This document shows positions 25,944 to 34,688 of a DNA stretch of 61,692 nt, piece after piece (position 1 is the stretch's first letter; each line of letters opens with the position of its first letter). Position numbers and translations under genes: made by a program. The stretch is from contig WTGY01000052.1 in assembly GCA_011523365.1 (NCBI GenBank), forward strand, positions 1-61,692, given 5' to 3'. Source of the stretch: Caldilineaceae bacterium. GTDB lineage: Bacteria; Chloroflexota; Anaerolineae; Caldilineales; Caldilineaceae. The notes beneath the pieces are model-generated. The model was not told where the DNA came from, ran no database searches, and saw only the letters and a list, made by a program, of their open reading frames with translations.

Positions 25944-26078
25944 GGGGTGCATCCCAATACTGGGGTGAACTTTCCTGTATTTCGGATAGCAACGGAGCCA
26001 TGTCCAGTCCGCGATCGACTTTGAGGCCGAGGTAACGCCGTCTCTGAACACCAACCGCTGACTACTGACTACTGCAGT
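25944..26078 (+). repeat. R2 dispersed repeat, full copy 1 (135 bp)
   Basis: Starts with GGGGTGCATCCCAATACTGG and ends in a heptamer-like run CTGACTACTGACTACTGCAGT. The copy at 31872-32006 has the same length, the same two ends and recognisable similarity in between (AGCCATG, then the AACGCCGTCTCTGA block). Confidence 0.7.
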
Positions 26079-26128
26079 CCCCGTCTTGAAGTTTCCTGGA
26101 CGCGAATGGTAGGATGCTTTGGGTATAG

Positions 26129-26157
26129 TGGAGAAACCGCCACGCGCCTGATATAAT
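26129..26157 (+). promoter_or_regulatory. promoter-like pair without an obvious target
   Basis: TGGAGA (26129-26134) and a perfect TATAAT (26152-26157) are separated by 17 bases. The next plus-strand gene starts 450 bases away, beyond the oppositely oriented tRNA gene. It could drive a small RNA or be chance. Confidence 0.3.
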
Positions 26158-26329
26158 GAATCCAATCAGGTTTGGTAAGTGAGATGCGGCAAGACGCAAA
26201 ACGGTCTGCTACCATTGCAGACCGTCAATTCGCAGGGATCTTCTACCTCTGGCCTGCTCTCTCTTGGCCGACAGGGGGACTATCTGCCTGAATCCTGCTC
26301 TCTCACAGCGGGGAATACCTAGCTCAGAC

Positions 26330-26414
<85 letters not shown>

Positions 26415-26422
26415 TCAGCAAA

Positions 26423-26452
26423 ATTATAGCGGTTGCGGTCAGATTCAGTCAA
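26423..26452 (-). promoter_or_regulatory. sigma70-type promoter of the tRNA-Leu gene
   Basis: On the minus strand TTGACT (26452-26447) and a perfect TATAAT (26428-26423) are spaced by 18 bases. The mature tRNA begins 8 bases after the -10 box, so the transcript has almost no 5' leader. Confidence 0.7.
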
Positions 26453-26606
26453 ATACCCGGCTCTTGGGCTTGTGTTCCCCGCTGGATTTCTGTCCCATCC
26501 GCCTTAACTTCAGGCGAACCGAAAAGCTGCGCAACGAGCGGGTAGTGACCCTTCGCTCCTCTGCCTCCAGAGTGGTTCGCCGCAAGGGTGCCATAGCAGA
26601 TTCTTC

Positions 26607-27197
26607 ATGGACCAGGACATACTTATAGAGCGCTCGCTGCAAGGAGACTTGGAAGCGTTCAACCAACTGGTTATCGAATACCAGGGTCTTGGCTACGGCG
26701 TCGCCTACCGCCTTCTTGACGACCCCGATTCGGCAGCGGATGCACTGCAGGACAGCTTCATCAAGGCCTATCGAGCACTTGATAACTATCGTGGCGGCAA
26801 CTTCAAGAGTTGGCTCATGCGTATCGTCGTCAACACCTGCTACGATCACCTGCGTAGTCGGCAGCGAAAACGCACCGAGAGCCTTGACGACATGCCCGTA
26901 GAAGAAGAGTATGTCGCCCAGCTGACCGATCGCAGCGAAACACCCCATGAATATGCCGAACGCCAGGAGCTTCAGGCGCTCATCGGATCGGCCATCACAT
27001 CTCTGCCCGAAGTCCTGCGTACTGCCATCGTCCTGCGCGATGTTGAGGGGTATGCCTACGAAGAGATCGCGGAGATTACCAGCGCCGCCGTCGGAACGGT
27101 CAAATCACGGATAAATCGTGCGCGCGGACGAGTTCGCGACTATCTGAGCAAGAACGCGGAACTTTTGCCGTCAGTCTATCGTCATTCTTTGAAGTAG
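26607..27197 (+). CDS. ECF-type RNA polymerase sigma factor (RpoE-like)
   Basis: 196 residues with sigma region 2 at about 18-84 (ALQDSFIKAYRAL, WLMRIVVNTCYDHLR) and region 4 at about 124-180 (LPEVLRTAIVLRDVEGYAYEEI, GTVKSRINRARGR). There is no extra C-terminal domain. Directly downstream lies a membrane protein with an anti-sigma-like N-terminus, the usual partner. The pair probably controls an envelope or stress response, possibly itself; the regulon is unknown. Confidence 0.92.
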   Translation: MDQDILIERSLQGDLEAFNQLVIEYQGLGYGVAYRLLDDPDSAADALQDSFIKAYRALDNYRGGNFKSWLMRIVVNTCYDHLRSRQRKRTESLDDMPVEEEYVAQLTDRSETPHEYAERQELQALIGSAITSLPEVLRTAIVLRDVEGYAYEEIAEITSAAVGTVKSRINRARGRVRDYLSKNAELLPSVYRHSLK

Positions 27198-27330
27198 GGG
27201 AGAACTGCATCCTCTGCAGGTTGGCTGTATAGACGCGAGAATTCCACTCCCTAAAGCAAAGTGGCGGACAGGCCGTGAAGAGTCGAGAGGTCATTCAAGC
27301 CAGTGAACCGATAACAGAGAGCAAACCAAT

Positions 27331-28188
27331 ATGGATCCTCAAAGTCTGAATTCGGTCGATGAAGATCTGGTAGCAGCTTACGTAGACGGCGACGTTACCA
27401 CCGAAGAACGGCATCGTGTCGAAGCGGCGATGGCGGCCAGCGAACAGGTCGCTTGGGAGGTAAATACACTGCGCCGGACCGTCGAACTGCTGCAGGATCT
27501 GCCCAGCGTGCCCCCGCCCCGTTCCTTCACGCTGACCGAAGATCAGGTCGCCGACGTCCTCCAGGAGCGGCGCGCTCTCGCCAAAATCAACGCATCCCCG
27601 CCCAGCGAAGTCGAAGCCCCGCCGCAAAGCCCTTGGGACCGCTTTCTCAACTTCCTGAATGGCGGCGACCTGGCGCTGCGCAACGCAGCCGCGCTCGCGG
27701 CCGTTCTGCTGCTCCTGGTATTCGTGGCCGAAACGGGGCTGCAGCGGACGCAGCCAGGAGGGGACGAGCAGCTTTCCAGCAGCCCAGCAGTCCCCGAAGG
27801 GCAAGTGACGGCCGTAGGCGGCTCTCTCTCGCAACAGCCTGATTCCGGCACTGGTGGACAATCTGCTTCCGAACGGGAATCTGATGGTGCCGTGGCAGAC
27901 AGCACCGGCGAGGAAGAGGACGACCCCCAAATCGGTGTGATGAGTACCGGCGATGAAGGACAGCAGTCTGCCTCACCGGAGCAAGAGCAGGTCGCCGCAC
28001 AGCCGCAACCTGACACCGGCTCCGGTGCCGCCGAATCAAATCAACAGCAACTGTCTGGAAGCGGAGGCGTAGATTCTTCCGGCCAGCCTCTGGTTACCGT
28101 TCTCAGGTACGCCCGTATCCTTCTGGTTCTGGCCGTCATCGTGCTCTGGCTTCTTAGCCGCACCAGGTCCAGAAGCCGCCGTGCCTGA
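27331..28188 (+). CDS. putative membrane anti-sigma factor
   Basis: 285 residues. The N-terminal 60 residues (DEDLVAAYVDGDVTTEERHR) resemble anti-sigma domains but lack the His-x3-Cys-x2-Cys zinc motif. A membrane helix follows at about 115-135, then a long acidic Gln/Ser/Gly-rich region and a second helix near the C-terminus with a basic tail. It lies 133 bases after the ECF sigma gene, which is the main support for the role. Its last codons overlap the mutM start by 8 bases, so the repair gene may be co-expressed. Confidence 0.75.
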   Translation: MDPQSLNSVDEDLVAAYVDGDVTTEERHRVEAAMAASEQVAWEVNTLRRTVELLQDLPSVPPPRSFTLTEDQVADVLQERRALAKINASPPSEVEAPPQSPWDRFLNFLNGGDLALRNAAALAAVLLLLVFVAETGLQRTQPGGDEQLSSSPAVPEGQVTAVGGSLSQQPDSGTGGQSASERESDGAVADSTGEEEDDPQIGVMSTGDEGQQSASPEQEQVAAQPQPDTGSGAAESNQQQLSGSGGVDSSGQPLVTVLRYARILLVLAVIVLWLLSRTRSRSRRA

Positions 28189-29017
28189 ACTCCCCGAAGT
28201 TGAGACCTACGTTCGCGCCCTCAAACCTCTGCTGACGGGAAAAACGATCCTTGCGGCTGAGGTGCACTGGCCCCGCACTATCGCAGCACCTGATCCCGCC
28301 AGCTTCACCGATCTGGTCCGCGGGCGCCGCTTTGCTTCATTCGGCCGCCGCGGAAAATACATGCTGCTAGGCCTGGACAGCGCCGAGACCCTCATCGTCC
28401 ACCTGCGTATGACCGGCGAATTGCGCCTTCACCCTCCCCCAACTCCCGACGCGAGCTCCTCCACACCGCCCGCAGATAAACACACCCATGTCCAGTTCGA
28501 ACTGGACACGGGCGAAGAGTTGCGGTTCCGCGACACACGTAAATTCGGCCGAATCTGGCTGGTAGAGGATACGACGAATGTCCTGGGAAAGTTGGGTCCT
28601 GAACCGCTCGACGAAGCATTCGTCCCGCAGACCCTGGCCCAAACGCTGGCGGGGCGCAAAGCCAACGTCAAAGCGCTCCTTCTCAATCAATCCCTGCTGG
28701 CAGGCGTCGGAAACATCTATGCCGACGAATCCCTGTTCCGCGCCAGGATCGACCCCCGCCGCGCCGGGGGCTCACTTGTCCTCGAAGAGATAGAGCGTCT
28801 TCACTTGGCTTTAAGGGATGTCCTGCTGGAGGGAATCGAGGCGCAGGGCAGTTCTGTCCAGAACTATGCTCCCCCGACGGGAGCAAAGGGCGGCTTTCAG
28901 GAACAGTTCCAGGTCTTCCGTCGCAGCGGCGAGCCCTGCTTCGCTTGCGGTACGCCGATTAGCCGTACAGTGCTCGCGCAGCGCAGCACTCACTTCTGTC
29001 CCGCCTGCCAGAGATGA
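28181..29017 (+). CDS. mutM: formamidopyrimidine-DNA glycosylase
   Basis: Excises oxidised purines such as 8-oxoguanine and cleaves the abasic site. The N-terminus is the invariant PELPEVE, where Pro after Met removal is the nucleophile, and RRGKYMLL contains the conserved Lys. The C-terminal zinc finger is intact (Cys253, Cys256, Cys273, Cys276). Length, 278 residues, is normal. The GTG start lies inside the end of the anti-sigma gene. This links base-excision repair to the sigma/anti-sigma unit. Confidence 0.95.
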   Translation: MPELPEVETYVRALKPLLTGKTILAAEVHWPRTIAAPDPASFTDLVRGRRFASFGRRGKYMLLGLDSAETLIVHLRMTGELRLHPPPTPDASSSTPPADKHTHVQFELDTGEELRFRDTRKFGRIWLVEDTTNVLGKLGPEPLDEAFVPQTLAQTLAGRKANVKALLLNQSLLAGVGNIYADESLFRARIDPRRAGGSLVLEEIERLHLALRDVLLEGIEAQGSSVQNYAPPTGAKGGFQEQFQVFRRSGEPCFACGTPISRTVLAQRSTHFCPACQR

Positions 29018-29098
29018 GCGGGAGTCCTTCCCTGCAATAGTGAAACCGGGTCATCCTCTCGGCCGCTGGTCATGCAACACCGGGGCCGCTCTGGTGCC

Positions 29099-29329
29099 CT
29101 AGGCGCCCTGGCCGGGAGTGTGGCGGCGCTTAGTCTCGGCCAGTTCCGCCTCCAATTCCGCCTTCCGCCTCAACTCAGCCTCTTTCCCCTCGGCAAGAGC
29201 CCGGTCCCAACGCGACTGGTACTTGGAGTCGAATGTAGTGGCCCGTGACGGCCCGAAAATATAGGCTGCGGCTGCGCCGGCGACTGCTCCAAGAATCAGG
29301 CCGATCACGAAATTCTCAGTCTTGCCCAA
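29099..29329 (-). CDS. small YtxH-like membrane protein
   Basis: 76 residues: a short N-terminus, one Gly/Ala-rich membrane helix (FVIGLILGAVAGAAAAYIFG), then a charged helical tail with coiled-coil potential. This is the YtxH/general-stress-protein layout. It converges with mutM and lies just downstream of the PspC-domain gene on the same strand, so a shared envelope-stress role is plausible but not shown. Confidence 0.75.
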   Translation of the reverse strand: MGKTENFVIGLILGAVAGAAAAYIFGPSRATTFDSKYQSRWDRALAEGKEAELRRKAELEAELAETKRRHTPGQGA

Positions 29330-29416
29330 TGCTCACGCCCCCTGACTGGCTTGGAACTCCTCTACCTGCGCACGAGAGCTTCCACAGTCCAAAAACTCTG
29401 ACCGCAGCCTCCGGTC

Positions 29417-30334
29417 TCAACCAACCGTCCCGTCAATGACCGTGACTTCCTGGGGCTCCTGTATGCGCACCGGCTTCGCGCTCACCTCTTCCTCTGGCAG
29501 CAGCAGACCGGTCAATACATAGACCAATACGCCTGTGCCGATGCTGCCTATCGCAAAGGCAACCCAGATCAGCCGCACAAGATTGGCGTCCAGCCCGATC
29601 GCCTTGCCAATGCCCCCGCACACACCGAAGAACATCCGCTCCTCACGACTGCGCTTCAGCGGAATGCTTGACTTCGCACGGCGCAAACCATTCTTGGCCG
29701 ACTCGCGGTTCAGCCGCGACGTCGCCTGCGATCTCTTCTCCCGTACCTTTGCGCGCATGCTGAACAAGCGACTGCGCCACGCCCGCTGGTTCTTCAGCAA
29801 AAGCAATCCTGCTCCGATCAACAGCGCCGGCCAGAAAACCAGGCCCATCACACTCCAGAACACGTGCCACAGAGCCGGTAAGATGCCAAGATTCGCCAGC
29901 AGCCAGATGACGCCGAACGCCACCAGCAGAAGGCCAGCCCGCCCAACGTTGCGTTCATTCAACTCCAGAGTTGCCGGAGCATGCTGCCCCGCTTTTGCCG
30001 TCCCTACGGGAAGCAGCAGCCACAGCGCGGCGTAGGCAAGCAGCCCGGTCCCTGCCGTCCCCACCGTCAGCACCACCCACAAGATCCGCACCAGAATCGG
30101 GTCGATGCCGAAATAGTCTCCCAGACCCCCGCAGATCCCGCCGACTATTCTGTCCTCAGGATGACGAAAAAGAAATGTGTCCCTGTTTTGGTCCGGTCCG
30201 GCAGTCCGCTCGCTCTCTATCGTCTCCACCGGGACCACAACTTCCTCTGCGGCTGGTTGGGCCTCTTGCACCTCCACCTCCTGCTCTTCCGGTCCCGCTG
30301 CCTGCTCAGGCTGGGCTGGCGTATTTTCTTTCAT
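29417..30334 (-). CDS. membrane protein with two PspC domains
   Basis: 305 residues from ATG 30334 (AGGAG upstream); an upstream in-frame extension of 46 residues looks non-coding. After an acidic Pro/Glu-rich N-terminus come PspC domain 1 (RIVGGICGGLGDYFGIDP) with its membrane helix, further membrane helices, and PspC domain 2 (FFGVCGGIGKAIGLDANLV) with another helix near the C-terminus. PspC domains belong to envelope-stress systems. Two domains in one chain is less common than one. It sits beside the ECF sigma unit but on the opposite strand. Confidence 0.87.
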   Translation of the reverse strand: MKENTPAQPEQAAGPEEQEVEVQEAQPAAEEVVVPVETIESERTAGPDQNRDTFLFRHPEDRIVGGICGGLGDYFGIDPILVRILWVVLTVGTAGTGLLAYAALWLLLPVGTAKAGQHAPATLELNERNVGRAGLLLVAFGVIWLLANLGILPALWHVFWSVMGLVFWPALLIGAGLLLLKNQRAWRSRLFSMRAKVREKRSQATSRLNRESAKNGLRRAKSSIPLKRSREERMFFGVCGGIGKAIGLDANLVRLIWVAFAIGSIGTGVLVYVLTGLLLPEEEVSAKPVRIQEPQEVTVIDGTVG

Positions 30335-30543
30335 AGCAAACTCCTGGAGAACTGTATCGCGGCAGATTCGCCGTCTCGTTGACTGGGTACACTCACTAAC
30401 AAGCACTACGCAGCAACCCTGCAAGAGTTTCGCGCTCCTTCCGGAACAAGCCCCTAGGGCGCTTTCCCCCAAGACACGCAGTCCTCAACCCGCAGCGAAT
30501 CCAATCTGCCAGCCACCTCCTGCGTCAACCCGCCATCCAGCGC

Positions 30544-31605
30544 TCAACTCCCGATGCGTACCTCTCGACCCTCTTCCTGACTGCGGTAGATACCGTCCAG
30601 AATCTCCTGCACCTGGAGCGACTGCTCTGCCGGCACCGGCGACGGCCCCCCTTTCAGGACAGCCCTGGCGAACTCAACACATTCCAGCGCGTGCGGTTCC
30701 ATCTTGTCCTGCGTCAGCTGCAGAAATCGGTTCGAAAACTGCTTTGTCTCGTAGTTGGTTTCAAGGATCTTGGCGGTGGGCCAGTGGCAGCCGCCCTCCG
30801 TGCCGTACAGCCAGATCTGCGTGTCCTCGCCCGGCGTGTCGTGATGCAGTAGCCAGCTGGTCTCAAGAACTAGAGTGGCGCCGTTTTCGAAGCGCACAAA
30901 CGCGGCCGCGAAATCCTCTACGTCCATGTCCTTGGGCACCGGCGCTAGCCGCCACGCGCTGAATGCTCCCTCGTGTTCGGCCAGCGGCGCCTTGGCCACA
31001 CCGGAAACCGCCACCGGCTGAGGATTGTCCATTAGCCACAGGGTCAGGTCCAGAATGTGAACGCCGACGTCGATCGTCGGGCCGCCTCCGCTGTGCTTCT
31101 TGTATATGAATCCGGGCCGCACCGGCAGCCACCCCCGCCGCAGCATCCAACTGCGTGCATGATAGATCTCCCCCAGCGCCCCCGTCCCAACCTCCGCCTT
31201 CAGCGCCTGCGAATCCCCTCGGAAGCGAAAATGCTGTGCCGTCATCAGCAGCTTCCCGGAACCGTCCCGCGCCGCAATCATCTGCCGGATCTCCGCCGGT
31301 GTCGGCGCCAGCGGCTTTTCGCATAGTACGTGCTTGCCCGCCTCCAGCGCCGCTATCGATAACGGTGCATGGTACCGGTTCGGCGTGCACACGTCGATTA
31401 TGTCGATTTCCGGGTCGCTGAACAGCGCCGCCGGGTCGCTTTCCAGCTTCTTCACCCCGTAGAGCGCACCCCACCTTTCCAACGCCTCCGCAGAAATGTC
31501 GCTTCCCGCCACGACCTCTGCCTCCTCCGAAGCGGCCCACCCAGGCATGTGCGCCCTGGCAATCCCGCCCACGCCTACCACCCCAACCTTCAGAATCTTC
31601 GACAC
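30544..31605 (-). CDS. Gfo/Idh/MocA-family NAD(P)-dependent oxidoreductase
   Basis: 353 residues with an N-terminal Rossmann fold (GVVGVGGIARAHMPGW) and the conserved CEKPLAPT segment carrying the family Lys. IDVGVHILDLTLWLM has the His/Asp typical of the sugar-dehydrogenase type. It should oxidise or reduce a sugar, inositol or related compound; the substrate cannot be told. The start is GTG 31605 with AAAGGA 9 bases upstream. No pathway partner is adjacent on its strand. Confidence 0.9.
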   Translation of the reverse strand: MSKILKVGVVGVGGIARAHMPGWAASEEAEVVAGSDISAEALERWGALYGVKKLESDPAALFSDPEIDIIDVCTPNRYHAPLSIAALEAGKHVLCEKPLAPTPAEIRQMIAARDGSGKLLMTAQHFRFRGDSQALKAEVGTGALGEIYHARSWMLRRGWLPVRPGFIYKKHSGGGPTIDVGVHILDLTLWLMDNPQPVAVSGVAKAPLAEHEGAFSAWRLAPVPKDMDVEDFAAAFVRFENGATLVLETSWLLHHDTPGEDTQIWLYGTEGGCHWPTAKILETNYETKQFSNRFLQLTQDKMEPHALECVEFARAVLKGGPSPVPAEQSLQVQEILDGIYRSQEEGREVRIGS

Positions 31606-31871
31606 ACCCGCATCCTTTCAATCTCTGGCTCTGCCCACACAACTGCCGACGAATGTTGGAACTTCAAATGTAGAAACATCGGACCCAAATCTGACTGCCC
31701 AAAATACGGAAAATGCACCAGCGTCTGCAGGCTGCCCCTAACAACCACACCCCTTGCACCCGCCGATACCGTACTCAGACCTCAACCGCGATCCTAATGT
31801 TGCATACCAATCCGAATCACTCCTCAGATCATAGCACGTATAACTACGTGACTCAATCGCATTCAGCCGCC

Positions 31872-32006
31872 GGCGTGCATCCCAATGTTGGGGCGCAATT
31901 TCGTATCTCTCAGGAGGCACGCAAGCCATGGTCAATTCCCACTCAAGTTTCCGCCAGAAAAACCGCAGTCTCTGACCACTGACCACTAACCACTAACCAC
32001 TGCAGT
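31872..32006 (+). repeat. R2 dispersed repeat, full copy 2 (135 bp)
   Basis: Starts with GGCGTGCATCCCAATGTTGG and ends with a heptamer array of GACCACT/AACCACT units closing in CTGCAGT at 32006. It has the same span and order of parts as the copy at 25944-26078. It runs directly into R1 copy C. Confidence 0.72.
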
Positions 32007-32273
32007 TCTGGGCGGTCGGGCCTGGTCGGCCCTCCCTTGTGCGGGGGCTCCGCCCCCGCAACGCCCCCCCTCCTACAACATGCCTCGCCGACCGGGTGTC
32101 GACATTGGTGACGGGTGCCCAATCGAAAGTGTCTAGCCAGACCGCGTCCCGCCAGTCCCATCAGATCCCCTTTGCTGCCGGCCTTGTGCCTGCCCACTGC
32201 CTTCGTCAAAGCCTGCATCCGATATCAGCCGCCGTCGCCAAAATCCCCGCGTAAGATTGCCGCCACCCCAAGA
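32006..32273 (+). repeat. R1 dispersed repeat, copy C
   Basis: TTCTGGGCGGTCGGGCC, then the GTGCGGGGGC hairpin (32041-32059), the C-run and the long conserved stretch to about 32200, then the weaker shared tail. It is closer to copy B in the first 150 bases and closer to copy A in overall length. Confidence 0.8.
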
Positions 32274-32300
32274 CATGTGTCCCGCCCAGCCGCCAGCCCG

Positions 32301-32595
32301 CAAATCCTGAATCAGACAACCCCCAAAACGCACGCAAACTCTCGTAAACTCTCATACCCTCTCATGCGTCAGCCCAACACCACCCCGGCCACCACCATCC
32401 TGAAATCCAAGAAATCCTGCAAATCCTGATTCAGACAACTCCCAAAAAGCACGCAATCTCTCGCAAACTCTCATGCGTCAGCCCCAACACCACCCTGGCC
32501 ACTACTATCCCGCAAATCCAACAGAATCCCGCAAATCCTGATTCAGACAACCCCCAAAACATGCAAACACTCGTAAACTCTCATGAACTCAAATG
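32301..32595 (+). repeat. tandem repeat, about 2.5 units of 112-119 bases
   Basis: Units begin at 32301, 32420 and 32532, each with CAAATCCTGA(A/T)TCAGACAAC. They continue through CACGCAA..TCTCG..AAACTCTCATGCGTCAGCCC and a CACCACC..GGCCAC segment. The third unit breaks off after the AAACTCTCATG block. Units differ by several substitutions and small indels, so the array is not recent. Confidence 0.75.
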
Positions 32596-32693
32596 TAACC
32601 GCCCTGGCACCAGACTCGAGCTTGTTAGCCTGCAAGCTTCCGCCCAATTCGCCCACTTCCTCACAAAGCCTGCGAGAACACTGCTCTGGCGCA

Positions 32694-32722
32694 TTGCAAA
32701 GATATCCAACTGATGCTATCAA
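32694..32722 (+). promoter_or_regulatory. possible promoter for the ThDP enzyme
   Basis: TTGCAA (32694-32699) and TATCAA (32717-32722) are spaced by 17 bases, with TGC directly before the -10 (extended form). The start codon at 32784 is about 60 bases downstream. Confidence 0.35.
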
Positions 32723-32783
32723 TAGATCCAGTCCGTCCAACTCATCTTCCACAACACCTTCGAGCCCTTCAGGAGAACAACCA

Positions 32784-34460
32784 ATGCCTAGCATGACCGG
32801 TGCCCGGTTCATCGCCGAAATGGCACATGGATATGGAATCACACACGTCTTCTTTATGCCCTACATCGGCCCCAGGGCTCTGATGGAGATGGAAAAACTG
32901 GGGATCAAGCGCGTGCAGACCCACGGCGAAAAAGCCGCCGCATACATGGCCGACGCCTACGCCCGTACAAAACGCGCCCCTGGCCTCTGCATGGCCCAGG
33001 CTGTCGGCGCCGTCAATCTGGCTGCCGGTCTGCAAGACGCCTACCTGGCCTGCTCCCCGGTCGTCGCGCTCACGGGACGTGAGCTGCTCATCAATCAGCA
33101 GCGCCACGCCTACCAGGAAGTCGACCACGTCAATCCATTTTCGGCCGTGTCCAAGTACAGCGCCTACGTCTCTACCCCCGAACACCTACCGGTCTACCTG
33201 CGCCAGGCATTTCGAGCCGCCACCACGGGCACACCTGGCCCCGCGCACCTCGACTTTGAGGGGATCGCCGGCCAGGGCGTCGTCGAACCGGAGGCCGACC
33301 TCGAAGTCATAGTTGAAGAGGCCTTCACCCGGCTACCCCCTTTTAGACCCGAGGCCGAACCCTCCGCAATCGACGCCGCCCTCCAGCTTCTCAACCGCGC
33401 CCAGCGACCGGTCATCGTCGCCGGCGGCGGAGTCGTAGCCTCTGATGCCCGCAACGAACTCATCGAACTGGCCGAAAAACTCGCAGTCCCCGTGGCAACG
33501 TCCCTCAACGCCAAAAACATGTTCCCTTCCGATCACATACTGGCTGTGGGCGTCCCCGGCTCGTACTCCCGCGCCTGCTCAAACCAGCTCATGTATGAAG
33601 CCGATCTCGTCTTCTTCGTCGGCAGCCACGCCGGCGGTCAGGTAACCAACTCCTACCAGATTCCCCCCCAGGGCACGCCCATAATCCAGCTTGACGTCAA
33701 CCCCGAAGAGATCGGCCGCAACTACCCCGTCCAGGTAGGTCTGCAAGGCGATGTCAAGAGCAGCCTCAGGCGCATGATCGACCGCGCCGCCCCCGGCAAC
33801 ACGCGACAAACCTGGCTTGAACGCGTTCAGGAGCTTGTCCAGGAGTGGAAGGAGGACGTGTTCCACCTGCTGAACTCTGATATCCTTCCCATGCGCCCGG
33901 AACGCCTCTGCCGCGAACTGAGCGACTACCTTCCCTCCGATGCTGTTCTAGTTTCCGACACCGGCCACGCCGGAGTCTGGACCGGGACCATGCTCGACCT
34001 GAAACACGCCGACCAGAGCTACATTCGCTGCTCCGGGTCGCTGGGATGGGGCCTGCCCGCCGCCATGGGTGCAAAGTGCGCGCAGCCCGATCGCCCCGTC
34101 CTCTGCTTCACCGGCGACGGCGGAATCTGGTATCACATCGCAGAGCTGGAAACCGCAGTCCGTTGCGGAATCAACACCGTAACCGTCGTTAACAACAATC
34201 ACTCTCTCAACCAGGAACAGGGCGGTGTAGAGCAGATATACGGAGGTCGCACCGCCGGCTCCGATGAGCTCTGGCTCTTTGAGGACGCCGACTTCGCCAG
34301 AATTGCCGAGTCCTTCGGCGCCCTCGGAATCACAGTTCACAAGCCCGAAGAGCTCCCCGGTGCTCTCGATCGTGCCTTCGCCTCAAACCGTCCCGCCGTC
34401 GTCGACGTCAAGACTCACGTCGAAGGCATTGCCCCGCGCGCTTGGATGCCGGCCAGCTAA
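32784..34460 (+). CDS. thiamine-diphosphate-dependent enzyme, acetolactate-synthase-like
   Basis: 558 residues. The N-terminal Pyr domain has the cofactor-activating Glu49 in THGEKAAAYMADAYAR. A central Rossmann-like domain carries RPVIVAGGGVV. The C-terminal PP domain has the Mg-ThDP motif GDGG (444-447) through NNN (470-472). ATG 32784 is chosen because AGGAGAA lies 7 bases upstream and homology starts here. The frame upstream to 32583 runs into repeat sequence. The 2-oxo-acid substrate is unknown: acetolactate, oxalyl-CoA, sulfopyruvate and others share the fold. No regulatory ilvH-type subunit is next to it, which weakens a plain ilvB reading. Confidence 0.87.
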   Translation: MPSMTGARFIAEMAHGYGITHVFFMPYIGPRALMEMEKLGIKRVQTHGEKAAAYMADAYARTKRAPGLCMAQAVGAVNLAAGLQDAYLACSPVVALTGRELLINQQRHAYQEVDHVNPFSAVSKYSAYVSTPEHLPVYLRQAFRAATTGTPGPAHLDFEGIAGQGVVEPEADLEVIVEEAFTRLPPFRPEAEPSAIDAALQLLNRAQRPVIVAGGGVVASDARNELIELAEKLAVPVATSLNAKNMFPSDHILAVGVPGSYSRACSNQLMYEADLVFFVGSHAGGQVTNSYQIPPQGTPIIQLDVNPEEIGRNYPVQVGLQGDVKSSLRRMIDRAAPGNTRQTWLERVQELVQEWKEDVFHLLNSDILPMRPERLCRELSDYLPSDAVLVSDTGHAGVWTGTMLDLKHADQSYIRCSGSLGWGLPAAMGAKCAQPDRPVLCFTGDGGIWYHIAELETAVRCGINTVTVVNNNHSLNQEQGGVEQIYGGRTAGSDELWLFEDADFARIAESFGALGITVHKPEELPGALDRAFASNRPAVVDVKTHVEGIAPRAWMPAS

Positions 34461-34688
34461 CAGACTGAACCGGTCCGCGCGAGTTTCGGCCATGGCGGGT
34501 CTCCCAGTTTGCTCTGGTTTTCGGCGGTCTGCTAGAATGCTCTTGGCTTGCCACGGATCTGAACGTCGTGGCGTGCAGTGAAAAAGAGATTCCTTCCGGT
34601 CAGAATCGGGCAAATCTGACTCGTACAATCGGCTCTGCACAGGCAAGCCGACCGGCCCACATCGACCCAATTACGTGGAAGGTCTTGC

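Larger units (their letters stand above)
25895..26329. other. intergenic gap carrying an R2 repeat
   Basis: No credible gene is seen. The gap contains a full R2 copy (25944-26078) and a promoter-like pair, TGGAGA and TATAAT with 17-base spacing (26129-26157, plus strand), whose downstream target is not obvious. Confidence 0.5.
31606..32783. other. 1.2-kb gene-free, repeat-rich intergenic region
   Basis: Divergent gap between the oxidoreductase and the ThDP enzyme. In order it holds a full R2 copy (31872-32006), R1 copy C (32006-32273) directly abutting it, and a tandem repeat of 112-119 base period (32301-32595). Only short frames without good ribosome-binding sites are seen. Confidence 0.7.

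Noticed and set aside
32301..32595. Possible CRISPR array
   Set aside because: Unit length (112-119 bases), only about 2.5 units, no regular spacers and no cas gene in the window.
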